NCBI GenBank assembly: GCA_027625915.1
Contig: JANTQA010000029.1
Span: 9,238,001 to 9,302,000 of the forward strand
Direction of reading: 5' to 3'
From: Anaeramoeba flamelloides
Lineage: Eukaryota; Metamonada; Anaeramoebidae
DNA: 64,000 bases
Shown here: piece by piece, positions 44,241 through 55,797 of the stretch
Numbering within the stretch: the first letter of the stretch is position 1
Layout: every line of letters begins with the position of its first letter
The notes under the pieces: generated by a model
The model's input: only the letters and a program-made list of their open reading frames with translations
What the model was told of the DNA's origin: nothing
The model's database searches: none
Program-made: the position numbers and the translations under genes

Positions 44241-45925
44241 ACTATGTATAGTTTTTTTTTTTAGAGTTCATTTGCACCTCAATTGAAGTTCTCTTCAACA
44301 CTTTTGAGGGCAGTGTTTACTCTATTTTATTTTTTAACGGAATAAACTAAATGATTACCAAACACCTAAAGGATTTGGTATATTTTAGTTCTTTTTTGTT
44401 TAAATTTCTTTTTCAAATATTTTTATCAAAATAATTCCAAACAAAGAATAATATTTCTAAGATTAAAGAAAAAGGATTTAATTATTGAATCAAAAAAACA
44501 GTTACTAAAAATTCAACACAAAATTAAAGTAAAATTTAGAATATATTTAGAGTATGATTCCGAATTATTTTGAGTTTTCAATTTCATCGAAAATAAATAA
44601 TTATCAAATCAAACAAAAACATCCAATAAATCGTTAATTTCTAAAGAGAATTAAAAAAATCTCTGATTTACAAAATAAAAACGAAAATTAGATGAATTAA
44701 ATGACAATATGAATTTAAATTCATTTTGGAAATTCTTTAGAAATAGGAAGTAATTTTTTTCTCTAAAAAAATTAAAATAAAGGCATATCCATTCAAAATT
44801 AATAATAAAACTCAAGTAAAGAAGAAGTAATTGTATCAAATTTTACAAGTAAAATCAAGTAATAAAAGATTTTTCTTTTATTTTTAATTGATCAATTTTT
44901 TCATTTTTTTGTTTTCCATTTTTTAATTGATATGTAAATATATTATACTGGGATATCTGGCACTCTCATATTTATTAAAAATTTAATACATTTAGTTAAA
45001 AGAAATGATTTGATGGGTTCAGTTTCGTCTAAACAATGGCACTCAAAATTGGCAAAAAGGTAATTCCTTAATTTTTTACATTTTATTCTATTTTAACATA
45101 TAATAAAATCTTATTTCGGGAATATTTCAAAAAAAAAAAACAAATTAAAGATGAATTGATGTGGATGTGCAAATGGGCTATATTGTATGATAATATTGGT
45201 ATCAAATTTTTTATTTATTATGATTAATATTTTTTTCTTTTTCTTTTCTTTTTTTCTTTGATTTGATATTTTTTGTTTTTTTTTCTTTGATAATTTTTTA
45301 CTAAATTTGAAAAATAAAAAATGATATTTTATGATATTTTATGATTGATAATTTTTGATATTTTTTGTTTGATATTTTTTGATTTTTTTTGTCAAATTTT
45401 TTATGATATTTTTTGTCGACATATTTTGTCAATCAAAAAGGTGTCTTAATTTATTTAGATGAGTTTTTTTGACAAATCTCATGATAATTTTTGCTTTTTT
45501 TGTCATTTTTTGACAATTCATGACAAAAATTTGTCGGAACTGTGAATTATATTTTTTTTTATTTTAATAGAAATACTTTAGTAAAAATAAATTTAAGAAA
45601 AAAAAAAGGAATTAAATCAAATTTATTGGTTAAAAAAGGAAGATAAGAGTATCTATTAAACAATTGATAATTAATTGCAGAATTATCTGTCAAATTGTTT
45701 GATTTGTACCACACTTGTGCAAATTCTAACTATTTCGGAATTAAAAAGTATTGTGCATTAAATTAAATATTACACAATTATAAATTTTAATTGTGCAACA
45801 TTCCCAAACTTTACGCAACATAATTAGACTTTTAGGCAACAACTCTATTAAACAAAATTAATAATTATTTTTGTTTTACAGTTTATGGTAATAAATAATT
45901 ATAAAATCAAATAAATTATCCTTTA
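44241..45925. other. Intergenic, with a degenerate TGATATTTT repeat
   Basis: No gene supported. 45230-45540 is an imperfect local repeat of TGATATTTTTTG and TTTGTCA-type words. A minus frame at 44651-44839 has no recognised domain. Confidence 0.5.
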
Positions 45926-46123
45926 CAGTCAGTTTCACTTTTAAGGTACAAACTTTCAACGAAATTTAAGGGAAAATAAAAATCTCAAATTAAAGCACAA
46001 AATTCAAATTCTAGTAAAAATAAATTGTAAAAAAAAAAATTCGAAATGTTGTGCCTTAATTTGAGATTTTTATTGTGCCTTAAATTTCGTTGAAAGTTTG
46101 TGCCTTAAAAGTGAAACTGACTG
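45926..46123. mobile_element. MITE family A, copy 5
   Basis: 198 bp, flanked by TA, ends CAGTCAGTTTCAC / GTGAAACTGACTG. Together with copies 3 and 4 it is among the best preserved. Confidence 0.88.
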
Positions 46124-46321
46124 TAAAATCAATATTTCTGAAAAAAAACATAACATTTTCTTAAAATAATCTAGTATTAGATGAATTAAATTAAAATTCG
46201 AATTAAAATTCGTTTTGAAAGTTCTTGAGATATAAGTAGTAATTATCTTTGAAAAAAATTAAGGGGGGACTATTAGATGAATAATTAAAATGAAAAATGT
46301 ATCAAGGAGAAATAATTGTAT

Positions 46322-46323
<2 letters not shown>

Positions 46324-46396
<73 letters not shown>
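46324..46396. repeat. (AT)n microsatellite, about 73 bp
   Basis: An uninterrupted alternating A/T run. Can extrude as a cruciform and is probably length-variable. Confidence 0.95.
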
Positions 46397-46397
<1 letters not shown>

Positions 46398-46954
46398 CAG
46401 AAAAATGCCAATTATTATTTACAAAACATGATTTAAAATTAAAAATATTACAATTTCAGTTAATAAGAAACAATTCAAATTAAAAAAAAAAATTGAAAAT
46501 TTTTTATGTCTTTACTTTGAAAAATTAATAATATTTGATCAAAGAACAAATAATAAAATTAAAATAGAATTCAAAATATTTAATTGAGCTCAAAAAATAA
46601 ATTATAAATTATTGGATTCCAAAGGTTTGTAATGTTATTGAGTTTAATTTTTTTTTTTTTTTTTTTTTCTAAAATTATACAAAACTGGGCACTCTAAGTT
46701 ACTCTACAGCACTCCCCAGAAATATTTCACAATAATTAAATATCAAAATTATTTATTTAAAACTTAAAGATATTTAACTTATCCCTCGAGTTCAACAATT
46801 CTTTATTAAGGTAATTTACTAAAAGTTGAAATGTGTGTTCCTATGTAATCAATAAAAAAACAAATTAAAATTTGAACTTTAGGTTTAAAATAGGAATAAA
46901 AGAAAAAAATATAAAATATTGATCACTTTTTATAGATATTTCCTTCATATGAAA

Positions 46955-47130
46955 AAGATAGATTAATTTTTCACAATAAATAAAAAGAAATTAATCTTAA
47001 TGAAATAATTTTAAACTATGATAGTTTGAAACTATTTTCATTAATTAATAATTGTGAAATCTATGATTTTAAACTTAGATTATTTGTCAGAAATTTACGT
47101 AAAAAGACTCTAGAGTAAAATTTACACTTC
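46955..47130 (+). repeat. Dispersed repeat family J, copy 2
   Basis: Counterpart of 36430-36610 in the same sense. The T-tract-rich interval between the TA microsatellite and this repeat (46640-46700) also contains GGGCACTCTAA/CTCTACAGCACTCC, a scrap of the hairpin-tail links. Confidence 0.55.
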
Positions 47131-47499
47131 TTCAATTATAATAAAAAAGTATTAAGGGGGTATTATTTTTTAAAAATAAAATGAAATCTTGTCAAATCTT
47201 GAAAAAAATAGTTTTGTAATTTGTGTTTTGGCTTATGAAATTGATGAGTTTACTTCAATTAAACAATTTTATTAATTTGGGTCGATTTTTTTAAAATCCA
47301 AAATATACATTTTTCCAATATTAAACACCCACAGAAAAAAAAGAAACATATTATGTTTATTAATAATTATGTTTATTCTTGTAAATTGTAAACCCCTATT
47401 TTCTTTTTATATTGGATAGTTATGATTTAGAAAGTGAATTTTTCATTCTGTTATTATTCTAATGAGTAATTTTTTAATTCAAATCTCGGCCAATAAAAC

Positions 47500-47960
47500 T
47501 AATTGTGATATTGGTGTTTAAATAAATGAAATTTTGATGGAAGTTTAACAAAAGTTTATCAATGAAATTTCGATCTATTAAGTAAAAAATTTTTCTTCTT
47601 CAAACTTTTAAAAAAGTTGTTTTCTTGGTTTTCAAATAATGAAAAACAATCCAAAAAAAAATTTTCAAATATGTTAGGAAATTTTTTTAATAAGTTGTTT
47701 GGTCTTATTCACACGTATCTTTCTAACAATTTAGATCATTTTCTTACAGAAATCAAATTGATTTTGAATTTTGAGGATACAATTACAAAATTACCAAATA
47801 TCTTGAAGAAAATTGTATATTGAACAATTGAATTTCATCTTAGAACTAAAACAAAATTTCAAATTAAAATTTGTAAATGAATTTAAAGGTTTAATTATTT
47901 TAACTATCCTTCTGAAAACAGTATTAAATATTTTGTAATATGTTGAATAAATCATTTTTT
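47500..47960. repeat. Dispersed repeat family K, copy 2, with 68-codon frame
   Basis: Inverted relative to 19645-20160. The plus strand is open at 47617-47823 (IHTYLSNNLDHFLTEIKL, LPNILKKIVY); the minus strand is open at 47791-47973 with SFTNFNLKFCFSSKMKF. Both readings have partial counterparts in copy 1, so I cannot tell which strand coded. Unknown family. Confidence 0.5.
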
Positions 47961-48772
47961 TATGGTTAACCAAAAAGAATTATATCAAAAAAGAAAAAAA
48001 ACTCTTTTATTAATATTCCTAGCAACAAAGACTTGGTATTGTGTAATAATGATGAAAATGGTAATAAACAAGGTAAAAACTTTTTATAATGTTTGAAATA
48101 AAATACATTTAATTGTTTTCTTTTTCATAAAAAATGGAAAAAAAAAAAATTGATCTGACTCAGAAAAAATTTTCTTTCATAGCTTTCTATGTAGATCAGA
48201 ATTTTTTGAATACTTGGTGTCTCCATAATTTGTAAGTAGAAGAAGGTCACAAATAAAATACATTAAACTTTTTCCCTGTTGTTGTAGAGTACTGATCACT
48301 TCGCATTTTTTTAAAAATTGAACTGTTTAGCAAATGTGAGATATCACTGATAATAATACTGATTTTAAGCTATTAATTAATAGCAAAAAAAAATATTCTT
48401 AAAAAGCCACCAACTCGGAGAAATAATGATGTTTATTGAAAGTATATTTTTTAAAAATGAAAAGTAATCAAAGATTGAACTTTTTGTTTAAATTTTTTTT
48501 CAATTTTGAGATGCAAGCAGAAAAATATTTCAAAATAAAAAGAAAAAAATAAAATAAAAAGATTAAAAGATTTTGAATAAGTCGTTTGATCATCTAAGTT
48601 TTATTTAATTGTGAGGTTATGTTGTTATTTCTTTATGTATTATGTTATGTAACTTTCAAATAAACTCAATTGTTCTTAAAGTATTTGATATTTTAATGTT
48701 AAAAAAAACAAAAAATGAAAAAAGAAGACGGAATAAGTCACTATGACAACCAAGCGTTAATTGTTGAACGGT
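47961..48772. other. Intergenic between repeat K2 and uL24
   Basis: AT-rich, no coding signal. The uL24 mRNA 3' end should fall near 48600-48770. Confidence 0.45.
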
Positions 48773-49598
48773 TTAATCAACTTCAGTCATTTTGGAATCG
48801 ATTTTTTGATCTTTGGTTGTTTTTGTTTTTTTTCCTCTTAATCTGTTTTTTCTAGCAAGAATTCTTTCTCTGCTTTTGGTCAGTTTAAGTTTGGTGATTA
48901 AACACTTTAATTGAAATTAAAATTAGAAAAGAAGTAAATAGAAAAGAAAACAAAAGTCAGCAAAAGCACAGAAAAGAAAAAAGAAAAAAGAAAAAAGAAA
49001 AAAGAAAAAAGAAAAAAGAAAAAGGAAAAAGGAAAAGAAAAAAAAAAGAAATTCACCAAACAAAGAAATTTTAAAAAATAAAGAAACAAACCTTGTTTGG
49101 GTGTACTGGGATTTGGACTTGTTCACCATTTTTTTTGGTTTTTTGAACATTTTCGATCGTAATTGAATATTTCTTTCGATAAACAGAAAGTACTTTTCCT
49201 TCAGATTTTTTGAATTTTCCTCGAAGTACTTTTACTTCGTCTTCAGCAATGACAGGAAGTCTTCTTACCTGTTTACGATTTGGTTTAGTGTTAAAAATTA
49301 CACACAAAAAAAAACAGATTTAAGAAATTATTAGGATTTAGGAATTACTTTGATGTTGCAAAAGAAACATTTTTCAAAAAAAAAACAAAAATAAAAAAGA
49401 CAAAAGAAAAAAAAAAGCAAAAAGATTTATTAAAAAAAAAAAATTCTTTTTGTGTTTTGGTTTTAAGAAAAGGTTCTGATCTTACGTTATATTTTTCACG
49501 AAGTTCGGTTGAAAGAGGGCAAGTCATTCTAATTCTTCTTTCTGAAGAACTTGCTGTAAAATGTTTCTTTCTATTTTTTCTACGAGATGATGAGACGT
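48773..49598 (-). CDS. RPL26: Large-subunit ribosomal protein uL24 (L26), first exon not found
   Basis: Cytosolic 60S protein at the exit side of the ribosome. Minus-strand exons: 49598..49486 ([29 protein letters not shown]), 49268..49092 ([19 protein letters not shown], the KOW motif, [19 protein letters not shown]) and 48904..48773 ([19 protein letters not shown] to stop), 140 codons in all against about 145 in animals. Introns are GTAAGA/CAG (217 nt) and GTTTGT/AAAG (187 nt, filled with a GAAAAAA-type heptamer repeat near 48970-49030). Exon 2 opens with two bases of a split codon after AAAG, so a short exon of about 8-9 codons with the start ATG must lie beyond 49600; I could not identify it. 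Highly basic throughout, as expected. If the first exon is truly absent this would be a pseudogene, but all visible exons are intact. Confidence 0.9.
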
Positions 49599-50089
49599 CT
49601 TTATTGAACAGAATTATTTTTTTTTTTTTTTTATTGTTAATTGTTGCAAACAAAGGAATTTTAAAAAAAAGAAAAAGGTAAATAAGAACAAGGTGTTCTC
49701 AATTTTTATTAAAATTTGAAATTGATTACTTCTTTTTATCTTCATAATGAATTATTAATTTGGGAAATTTACAAAAAAAATGATCTCACAAGATTTGAGA
49801 CTATTATTTTGGTACTATGTTTTGAGATGACTAAACAATAGTTTGAAGAACAATAGTAATTTAATTTGAAAAAAAAGCCTTTATTGTTTTATTGGGGGCC
49901 TTTTTGTTGGCTAACAAACTCAAACAAATTAGAAAAATTTTTTCATACAATTTTGGGTTGGTGAATTTTGTTAACTAGAATTAGAGAAAGGAGGAGAAAG
50001 AATTTTGTTGATTTAAATTCAAAGAAGTGTTGACAATAAGTTGGTTTTTTAATTTTTTTTTGAAATGGGATGTTATGAAAATAGATTTT
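49599..50089. other. Upstream region of uL24, missing first exon expected here
   Basis: A T run at 49617-49632 (an A run in the gene's sense) precedes exon 2. I searched by eye for a minus-strand ATG followed by a few codons and a GT donor in the right phase, and found nothing convincing. Confidence 0.4.
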
Positions 50090-50650
50090 TCTGATTTAAG
50101 GGAATAGTAAACTAAAAAAAATCTTCAAGCAAATTTAATAGCAAATTCAAAGTAATATTACAACATCTTGAAATTGAAAAATGGTTTAAAAATCTGATTA
50201 CTACTTAACCAAACTTACTTTCAATGCTATTTTCTGAAATGAATTATTGTTTTTAGAGATTGATCCAAATTTCTGATTTTTCAAATAGTTCAAAATTTCA
50301 ATATTTCTAAATTATTTAAAAAAATTTTATTTTTTTTGTAAGAAGATTGTTATCTTAATATCTGTAAAGGAAATCTACTGAAATACACTTTCAAACTTAA
50401 ACCCCAAAGTTCTAAAATAACAAAGTTTAAAAAATCTACTTAATTTCAAAAAAAAAACAATTATATTTTAATCTTGAAAAAATATATTTTTTTGATTCAA
50501 AGAATAGTAAAAATCAGTTTTTTTCTTTATTGAATAAAAACAATTGAGAAAAAGAACCAAAAAAAGTAATTCAAAATTCTCCCAAAATACTTTCTTAAAA
50601 CATGGAAAATTCAACTTAGAATCCAAAGAAATATTTTTTTATTTAATTAA
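50090..50650 (-). repeat. Dispersed repeat family F, copy 2
   Basis: Uninterrupted counterpart of the split copy at 43180-44240; it shows the arrangement before MITE C3 inserted. Confidence 0.6.
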
Positions 50651-50699
50651 TTATGATCAATAATTATTCACTCAATCTTAATTGTTCTAGCAAGTTATT

Positions 50700-52360
50700 A
50701 ACAAAAAAAAAAAGATTAAATTTATCAATAGACTTTACAATGATTTCTCAATTTTTAAAAGATTGTCAAACAAATAAAAAGAACTCAAATAAATAGATCT
50801 AATAAAAAAATAATCGTTCGTATCCAATAACTGATTTAAATACAAACATTTCCTTGTTTATACTCATAATAAACTCAATTCCAAAAATTGGGGCACACCT
50901 TCAGAATTAATTTAATTCCAAGAAAAGTGATATTTGACTCTTAAATAGAAACATTAGATATTAAAAACCAATGTAAATAATTTTAAAGGTAATTATTTAT
51001 CATTTTTTTTCATTATTTTTTGATTTTTGATTTTCAAGAATTTTTTTGTTTTTTTTTGGATTCTTTTTTTTTCAAAACTTTTCGAAAATCTCAAAACCAC
51101 TTTAAAATGAAATTTAAAAGTTTTCATTCTGATCACAAAAAAAATTTTTTTTTTTCTCTCAAAAAAGAAAAAAGATTCGTTTTTTATCGAGAAAAAAAAT
51201 TTTTTGAAAAAAAAATCATGATATGGTGTGCTAGGGCACATGGCCTACAAACAGACCTTATTATTATTAATGGAAGTATGAATACTAAATGTATTATTAA
51301 TGATATTATCAAAAAAATCAAATGTAATTCAACTCGCTAATTCAGAATATGGTGAGTTGAAATGGATTTTCCAAAAGGATGGAGCTTGTCCACATACTTT
51401 AAAAAAAAACTCAAACTTACTTAAATCGGAGATGTAATGTTCTGGACCCCCAATTCCACAAATTTAAATCCAATTGGGATTTTATGGGTACTAAACTGAA
51501 AAAGTGTAACCAAAAAACGAAGAAGAATTTTTAAAATTTTCACTAATGTATGGAATACTTTGAGTTGGGAAACTTAAGAAAATTAGTAAACTCTATATTT
51601 AAAAGGATAGATTTAGTTATCAAAGACAAGCTGAATCTATTAATAGTTTTTATTAATTTTTCTTTCAATAAAAATGGATTTTTTGGTAACCGTGTTCCAA
51701 AAATATGGGATCACTTTTTTTTATTTTTTCTTTTTTATTTTTCGAATTGAATTTTAAATTTACTATAAAATATATAAATAGTATTAATTAAATATTTTCG
51801 GGTCTTTTATTATTTTAATGTTTAAGTATCATGTATTTTGGAGTATATTTTTATTAATGTAATTTTTTTTTGTGTCCCATTTTTTGGAATTGAGTTTATT
51901 TGAAAAAGAATATTGTCTAATCTCTTCAATTTCAAAAAATTTAATAAATATTTGTGAATAAAAAAAAATATCAATTTTTTGAGATCTCTAAAAGGATTCA
52001 ATATTTAATTTATTTTAATGGTATTTTTAAAAAAAGATTAAAAGATCAATGGTTATTTGTTCCTAAAGACACTCAAAAATTACTAGAAGTGAGATTTCTT
52101 CAAAAAAAAATTTTTTTTAGTAATTTTTCTTTTTCTAATATATTCCAAAAATATAACAAAAAAACGATCTGGAGCTTTTGATTGAAAATTAAATTGGGAA
52201 AAATAAATTCTTTTAAAAATGATAATTCATACGTCTAAAGTTGATAACTAAAGTTGTTTATCGTGTTTAATTGTATCCTTATGTAAATAATTACTCTATT
52301 ACCTTTGGGGAAAAAAATAAATAAGAGTTATTAGTCACTTAACAAAAAGGAGTACTAATC
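50700..52360 (-). repeat. Dispersed repeat family L, copy 3, split by a Tc1-like transposon
   Basis: 51897-52360 plus about 50700-50871 reconstruct the family L order seen at 5530-5990 and 42490-42960, with the transposon between CTTTTTCAAA and TATGAGTATAAA. The plus strand at 51954-52181 stays open for 76 codons (KRIQYLIYFNGIFKKRL, DQWLFVPKDTQKLLEV), which may be the last trace of a coding element. Confidence 0.65.
50872..51896 (+). mobile_element. Tc1/mariner-type transposon, decayed, 1,025 bp
   Basis: Terminal inverted repeats of about 27 bp (AACTCAATTCCAAAAATTGG and, inverted, AACTCAATTCCAAAAAATGG), with TA at 50870-50871 and 51897-51898. Inside, the plus strand reads MIWCARAHGLQTDLIIING with MNTK..., then KWIFQKDGACPHT, matching the FQQDNAPCHT second-Asp block of Tc1 transposases. 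In another frame NSTNLNPIGILWV matches SPDLNPIENLWG, which carries the third catalytic residue; here that Glu is Gly (IENLW to IGILW). Frame shifts separate the blocks and the N-terminal DNA-binding part is replaced by T-rich sequence. Not autonomous. Confidence 0.88.
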
Positions 52361-53018
52361 AAATATTTTGATAGTAATAATACTAAAATTTTGGAAAAGA
52401 AGAGATCAAGGAAAAAAAAAACAATGAAGTTCAGACTAAACCATTACAAGTTAAAATGGTAACCTTTAAAAGAAAAAGAAGAATGTGAATTAAGAAGATA
52501 TCTTAATATAAGTTGATTCCAAAAAAAAAAAAAAAATGATAAATATAACTTGGCTGAAGAGATTTTCGTTTAATAAGGAGAAATCTAGGATCAAAGTATA
52601 TTGTTATTGGGACTAAACATATTAGATAATTATGTTTAGAATGTTTCTAAAAAAGGGAAAATATAATAGTATTTATTGTTGGTATCAACAATTAAAAAAA
52701 AATCATTGTATTAGTAAAAAAACCAATAATTCAAGAAAAAAAATCTATAATTTCAAAACAAATCCAAGAAAGATATTTTTCAACTTTGGAATCTCAATAT
52801 TCCTAATTCTGCTTTTAAATTAGTCTCGAAATGCAGTTTTTTTACAAAAATTGTTAAATTTTTTTATAATACAAGTATCTTATCACTTGATTATTCTTAT
52901 CTTTTAATCACATATTACTAATCAAATATTAAGAAAAATTAGATGGTAGAGAACCCATATGGTTCACTTATAAAAAGTACATACCTAGATTGTAGACTTC
53001 TTGGGGGTAGATGTTAAT
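52361..53018. other. Intergenic, no assigned feature
   Basis: A 64-codon plus frame at 52632-52823 (FLKKGKYNSIYCWYQQLKK) has some protein character but no family I recognise. Possibly another eroded element. Confidence 0.4.
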
Positions 53019-53587
53019 CAGAGTTCCCAAAATTATTCCATTTTTAGAATTTTTAGAATCTCAAAAATTTAAAATTTAGAATCATTTTATGAAATAAACC
53101 CAATGGAATCAATTTTTATTAAACATTTTTCACTTGATAAAGTCGATTTGAAGTATAATTTTCCAAAATAAAAATAACAATTATTTTAGTTGATTCCATG
53201 GAATTAAAAAAAAAATCTATTTGGTACCAAAACTCTATTAAAGAAAAAAAAATATTTTGATTCCATTTCAAAGAAAAATAATTTTCTTATCAGGAATAAC
53301 CTTAAAATCATCGGGGTTGATGAAAATATGATGGAAACTAAAATACAAAGTAGAAAAACCTCAAATATTTATTTTTTTTGCGAAAAATTAAATTCTTTTT
53401 GGATATGAAAAAAAAAATTATTTATTAATAAATTTTGAGAATGATGTGATTCCTTGTAAAAACGAATATAAACAAGAAATGGGTTGAGACTTATCATTGG
53501 AATAAAAAAGGATCATTTGATTCCATGAAATCAAAAAAAAGAATTATTTTGGGTTTTTTTCAAAAAAGAATCAAAATGTGAATTCTG
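53019..53587 (+). mobile_element. hAT-like MITE family D, copy 2
   Basis: 569 bp, ends CAGAGTTCCCAAAATTATT and, inverted, CAGAATTCACATTTTGATT. The flanks 53011-53018 and 53588-53595 are both ATGTTAAT, a perfect 8-bp target duplication. No ORF. Confidence 0.93.
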
Positions 53588-53979
53588 ATGTTAATCTTTT
53601 CAGCAGACACTCTTTCAAAAAAATCAGCTTTTAAAATTGTAGATTCGATTTAAAAACAATAAAAATGAAAATAAAAAAGCAATACAATCAAAGTAAAAAA
53701 AATTTATAATTAAAGACGAAAAATTACAAAATGGATTCTCTTCCGTCTCCCATTTTTATGATTAAATTAATTATTATTTCATTTCTAAATATATTAATGA
53801 TTGTTGAACATTAATATTTTTTGATAATGACTGTCCAAAAAAAACAAAATTAAAAAAATAGCAAAGTAACAAGAAACAAATAAATATATTAAATGATTAA
53901 TAAGAAAAATAAAATAATATCAAAATTAATCAAGAAATCAATATTAATAATCCATTAATTTTGATACCAAACAATTCAA

Positions 53980-55757
53980 CTAGTTATGTGTAAGTATTCT
54001 ATGTTTCTTCTTTGATGAAGATAATGTTGAAGAGGTTTTTGTTGAATATCGAATACGATGGGGGTGGTGTGATGGTCTTGTTCTCGGTGTTGTTATCACG
54101 TTTTTTAATTTCTTTTTACCCTTCTTTGTTTTTAATTGTTTGGAAATGATTTTCCTTTTTGATTTGGGTGTTGAAATAATAATGTTTTGTTTGATTGCTT
54201 TTTGTTTTTTCTTTTTGCTTTTGGTTTTGGTCTTTGTTTTTTTTTTTGTTTTTCTTTTTGAATTTGCCTTGGTCTTGGTTTTTTGTGATTGCTGTAGCTC
54301 CAGTTCATCACCCTGCTTCTGCTGCTGTCGCTCTTGTTGTCCGTCACGTTGTTGTTGTCTTAAGCTTATTAGTCGCTGTATTTGGTATTTAAGCTGAAAT
54401 TCGTTGGTGAAATCTTGCTGAAAATTTTGAAATTCCTTTTTTGTTTTAAAGCACCTCGCAAAGATATTTGTTTTTTCAAACATGTCGATTTGGTTCTGTG
54501 TGTATTCCTTTTTATCAACCAATTCTCCCATTTGAAATTCCTCCATTTGAATTCGCTCCTCATCATCTTCCTCACCCTCATCCTCAGATTTATTTTCGTT
54601 ACCACTATCACTTTCAACTTCACTTTCATTTCCATTTCCGCTTCCGCTTCCACTCTCGCTATCGCTTTCTAACTTTTTTTCATCAGAATCATTGCCAGAG
54701 CCGAAATTGTCCTTTTCTATTTTATTTTTCTTCGAATTGCGTTGGTTTTTCGTTTTTCTTTTACCTTTTAGGATTTTGTCTTGAAAATTATCTTTTAATT
54801 CCCCCCCAATTTGCGAAAGATCATCAAAATAATTGGACGGCCTTAAAAGCTTTTTGTTTCTGACCAAGCAGTTATGTAGTCCCATTTTTAACACAAACTG
54901 CCTTTTTTTATCGCGTTCTTCGATCCGTAAATTGTAAGCCTGCAAAACCTGATATTTGACATTCCAAGAGATTTTCTCATCATCAAAGCCAAACGATTCA
55001 ATTATATTTTCACAATCGTTGTTGGGTAAGACTTCAAAATCTTCTCTTTTGCTCATAAAGCCAGTGAGAATCGCAAAGGTTGATTTGGAATTTTTGTTAT
55101 ATTTAGTTTTCTGATTCAATTTTTTCCTTCTGCGATCAAATTTCTTTTTGAAATCCTCCTTTGTTTTTTGGTTTTTCTTCCTCTTCCTCTTCCTCTTCCT
55201 CTTCCTCGAGCTTTGTTTTAAAAGCCTTTGACTTGAAGACAGAATTTTGGTCTGGCTTGGGAAGGGGAAGGTACGTGAAGTTAGATAAACTTGCTCAAAA
55301 TGATCCCTGCACTGATGGCTTGTTTTCGTTTTGACTCGCTTTGCAATTTCTTCCCAATTCCCAAACCCCGCAGTTTCTAAACCCTCGAGAAGTTTCAATT
55401 CTTCTTCGTACATCCATTTCTTTTGATAAATCGGATCTTTCGCACAAACAAAAATTTGGTAGTCATGATCTCGCTTATGTGAGTACACCTATTCGGTGAA
55501 ATATCATTCAAGTTGAACAATTTGAGATTTGTTCCAAAAAAGAGAAATCAAAAACGAGAAAAAAAAATTAAAATTGGTGAAATTTTCTTTGCAAAAATTT
55601 TAAGTGTTTGCTCCTTTTTCCTAACTCAACGAAAAGTCGTTAAACTGATTTAAAGTGAAATTGAAGTCTTTTTTTGGACTGTTTAATTGCAATTAAAAGA
55701 TTAGAAAAAAAAAAAACAGTTTTGGTTTTTTCAATATGCAGAAAAGAAAGTCAAAAT

Positions 55758-55797
<40 letters not shown>

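Noticed and set aside
44101-44350. Two-exon mini gene starting MDQTFQNNNSF
   Set aside because: Falls in repeat family F, and its relative at 50.2 kb does not keep the start codon or frame.
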